The notes beneath the pieces are model-generated. The model searched no databases and was not told the DNA's origin. It worked only from the letters and a program-made list of their open reading frames with translations. Positions 54,736 through 55,553 of a stretch of 55,553 nt of DNA are shown here, one piece after another (the stretch's first letter is position 1; the number at the start of each line of letters is the position of its first letter). The stretch covers positions 1-55,553 of the forward strand of contig NZ_NRRY01000032.1 of NCBI RefSeq assembly GCF_016583905.1, read 5' to 3'. The translations under genes were made by a program, and so were the position numbers. Origin of the DNA: Lamprobacter modestohalophilus (GTDB taxonomy: Bacteria > Pseudomonadota > Gammaproteobacteria > Chromatiales > Chromatiaceae).

Positions 54736-54880
54736 TTAGCAGAGTCGACCGCCTACCAGCCTCCTCGGTGCCCCACCCTCACACCCGAGACCGCTTAGCA
54801 ACCCGGCCGCCACCACCGGCAGCGAGCAGACGCCGATCAGCCCCAAGCCGACACCCGCCACCAACACACCCTCGTCATCC
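54736..54880 (-). pseudogene. Possible YdcF N-terminal fragment
   Basis: On the minus strand a short frame reads EGVLVAGVGLGLIGVCSLPVVAAGLLSGL before a stop. It is similar in pattern to the RRLGVLVTGLGLELIGL helix of the YdcF remnant at 53335-53729. It is hydrophobic and ends without a conserved domain. I treat it as a third, weakly supported relic of the same family. Confidence 0.3.
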
Positions 54881-54899
54881 CGGCCGAAATCCCCCCTCC

Positions 54900-55319
54900 T
54901 CAGCGGCGCACAAACTGCGGCAGCTTAGACAGGTTCTTCCACGCCAGTGCGCTCAACGCCCCCAGGGGACCCGTACCCGGCGGACCACCTTGGCCCTGCC
55001 GGCGCAGGATCTGATAATCCTCCCAGGACTTTTGGGCGATCTGCTTCAGGTTGCGGTTGCTCTTGCCACCCAGGCGCATACGCACCAGCACCTCCGGCAC
55101 ATAGACCACCCTGCCCTGCCGAGGCTCAGATCTCTGCTCGTGCCGATCCCCCTGCCGATACCCCTGCCCATACCCCGGCCCCTCCAGCTGGCTGAGCACC
55201 CGCAGCATCAGGTCATAGTCCGCGGCGATATCGGCATGCGACTGAGCCGCCATCGCGTCGAGGCAATCGTCGATGGTTTGCACCGCGTTACACAGCGTGG
55301 TGATCACGGACATCTTCAT
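54900..55319 (-). pseudogene. Internally deleted family 2 glycosyltransferase
   Basis: The 139-codon frame starts like a GT2 enzyme (MKMSVITTLCNAVQTIDDCLDAMAAQSHADI) and ends like one (AADYDLMLRVL, then VVYVPEVLVRMRLGGKSNRNLKQIAQKSWEDYQILRR, then AWKNLSKLPQFVRR). The nucleotide-binding IDGGSTDGT block and the metal-binding acidic motif, about 100 residues, are missing. A low-complexity stretch (GPGYGQGYRQGDRHEQRSEP) is inserted before the C-terminal part. The frame is intact, but a working catalytic centre is not. Confidence 0.75.
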
Positions 55320-55419
55320 GCCAAGATCAACTCCTGAGTCCAGTCACGATTCACGATGACGACTGCGTTGAGAAAACCGTCGTGCCGATTCATGCCTCCG
55401 CCGTCCCGGCTCATGCCTC

Positions 55420-55549
55420 CGTCGTGCCGGCCGGGAAGCCGGGACCTAGGCCATGGATGGTGAGCGGGCAGCAACCTGCTGAGCTTTGGTGTTTGCTGCG
55501 AGGTTGCTTTCCCTGCACGGGATTCCGGCTTCCCGGCCGGAATGACGGG
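55420..55549. mobile_element. 130-bp MITE-like element, copy 2
   Basis: The second copy of the element at 53091-53220, in the same orientation and of the same length, with about 8 differences by hand count. The inverted ends are CGTCGTGCCGGCCGGGAAGC on the left and CCGTCATTCCGGCCGGGAAG on the right, read in reverse. It is close to the right edge of the window. The sequence before it (55370-55420) repeats CCGTCGTGCC and TCATGCCTCCG units. Confidence 0.65.
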
Positions 55550-55553
55550 GGAG

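Overview
The window is GC-rich and looks like a chromosomal segment of a gammaproteobacterium. Several blocks have the classical gammaproteobacterial order: aroA-cmk-rpsA-ihfB, scpA-scpB-rluB, and smc-zipA-ligA. Together with an isolated V-type ATPase subunit D gene, DUF1841, an hvfABC (bufferin-type) cluster and the overall protein style, this suggests purple sulfur bacteria (Chromatiales). That placement is an inference from gene content, not a phylogeny. I saw no rRNA, tRNA or CRISPR array.

Layout. 0-6 kb: DUF2835 protein, a methyl-accepting chemotaxis protein with a CheR-docking-like tail, a SprA-type putative metalloprotease, a second ZipA-like protein, a GNAT acetyltransferase and an exported acetolactate decarboxylase. 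6-10.5 kb: queF, an FGGY sugar kinase, V-ATPase subunit D, nth and DUF1841. 10.7-12.7 kb: hvfA-hvfB-hvfC, a copper-handling RiPP operon (precursor with six Cys in EGKCG/EGSCG repeats, DUF692 MNIO enzyme, DUF2063 partner) with a palindrome in front. 12.7-28.2 kb: aspartyl protease, argD-argF, an SH3-domain membrane protein, a LysM protein, sohB, thyA, gpmI, glgC, then the minus-strand block aroA-cmk-rpsA-ihfB. 28.6-41.7 kb: a dihydrolipoamide-dehydrogenase-like flavoprotein, a PQQ-type sugar dehydrogenase lipoprotein, rluB-scpB-scpA, trpS, an M50 protease, a YciO/Sua5 protein, a PHP phosphatase, yciB-yciI-ppiC, and an alpha-carbonic-anhydrase-like protein that has lost two of its three zinc histidines. 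41.8-48.5 kb: ligA-zipA-smc. 48.8-55.5 kb: an accessory, decaying region with a frameshifted WecA/MraY-type glycosyltransferase, six consecutively overlapping toxin-antitoxin reading frames, remnants of Rpn nuclease, YdcF and GT2 genes, and two copies of a 130-bp MITE-like element.

Shared themes. Core biosynthetic and chromosome-maintenance genes (SMC, ScpA, ScpB, ZipA, IHF-beta, LigA) sit beside niche functions. Short tandem repeats (6-15 bp units) are unusually frequent in intergenic DNA, in protein linkers and at gene 3' ends, and in two genes the stop codon lies inside the repeat. A 46-bp dispersed sequence occurs at the same distance before an ATG in two unrelated genes.

The items most worth a second look are the carbonic-anhydrase-related protein without a zinc site, the hvfABC cluster with its palindromic upstream site, the six-frame toxin-antitoxin chain, the second ZipA-like protein and the dispersed 5' repeat.
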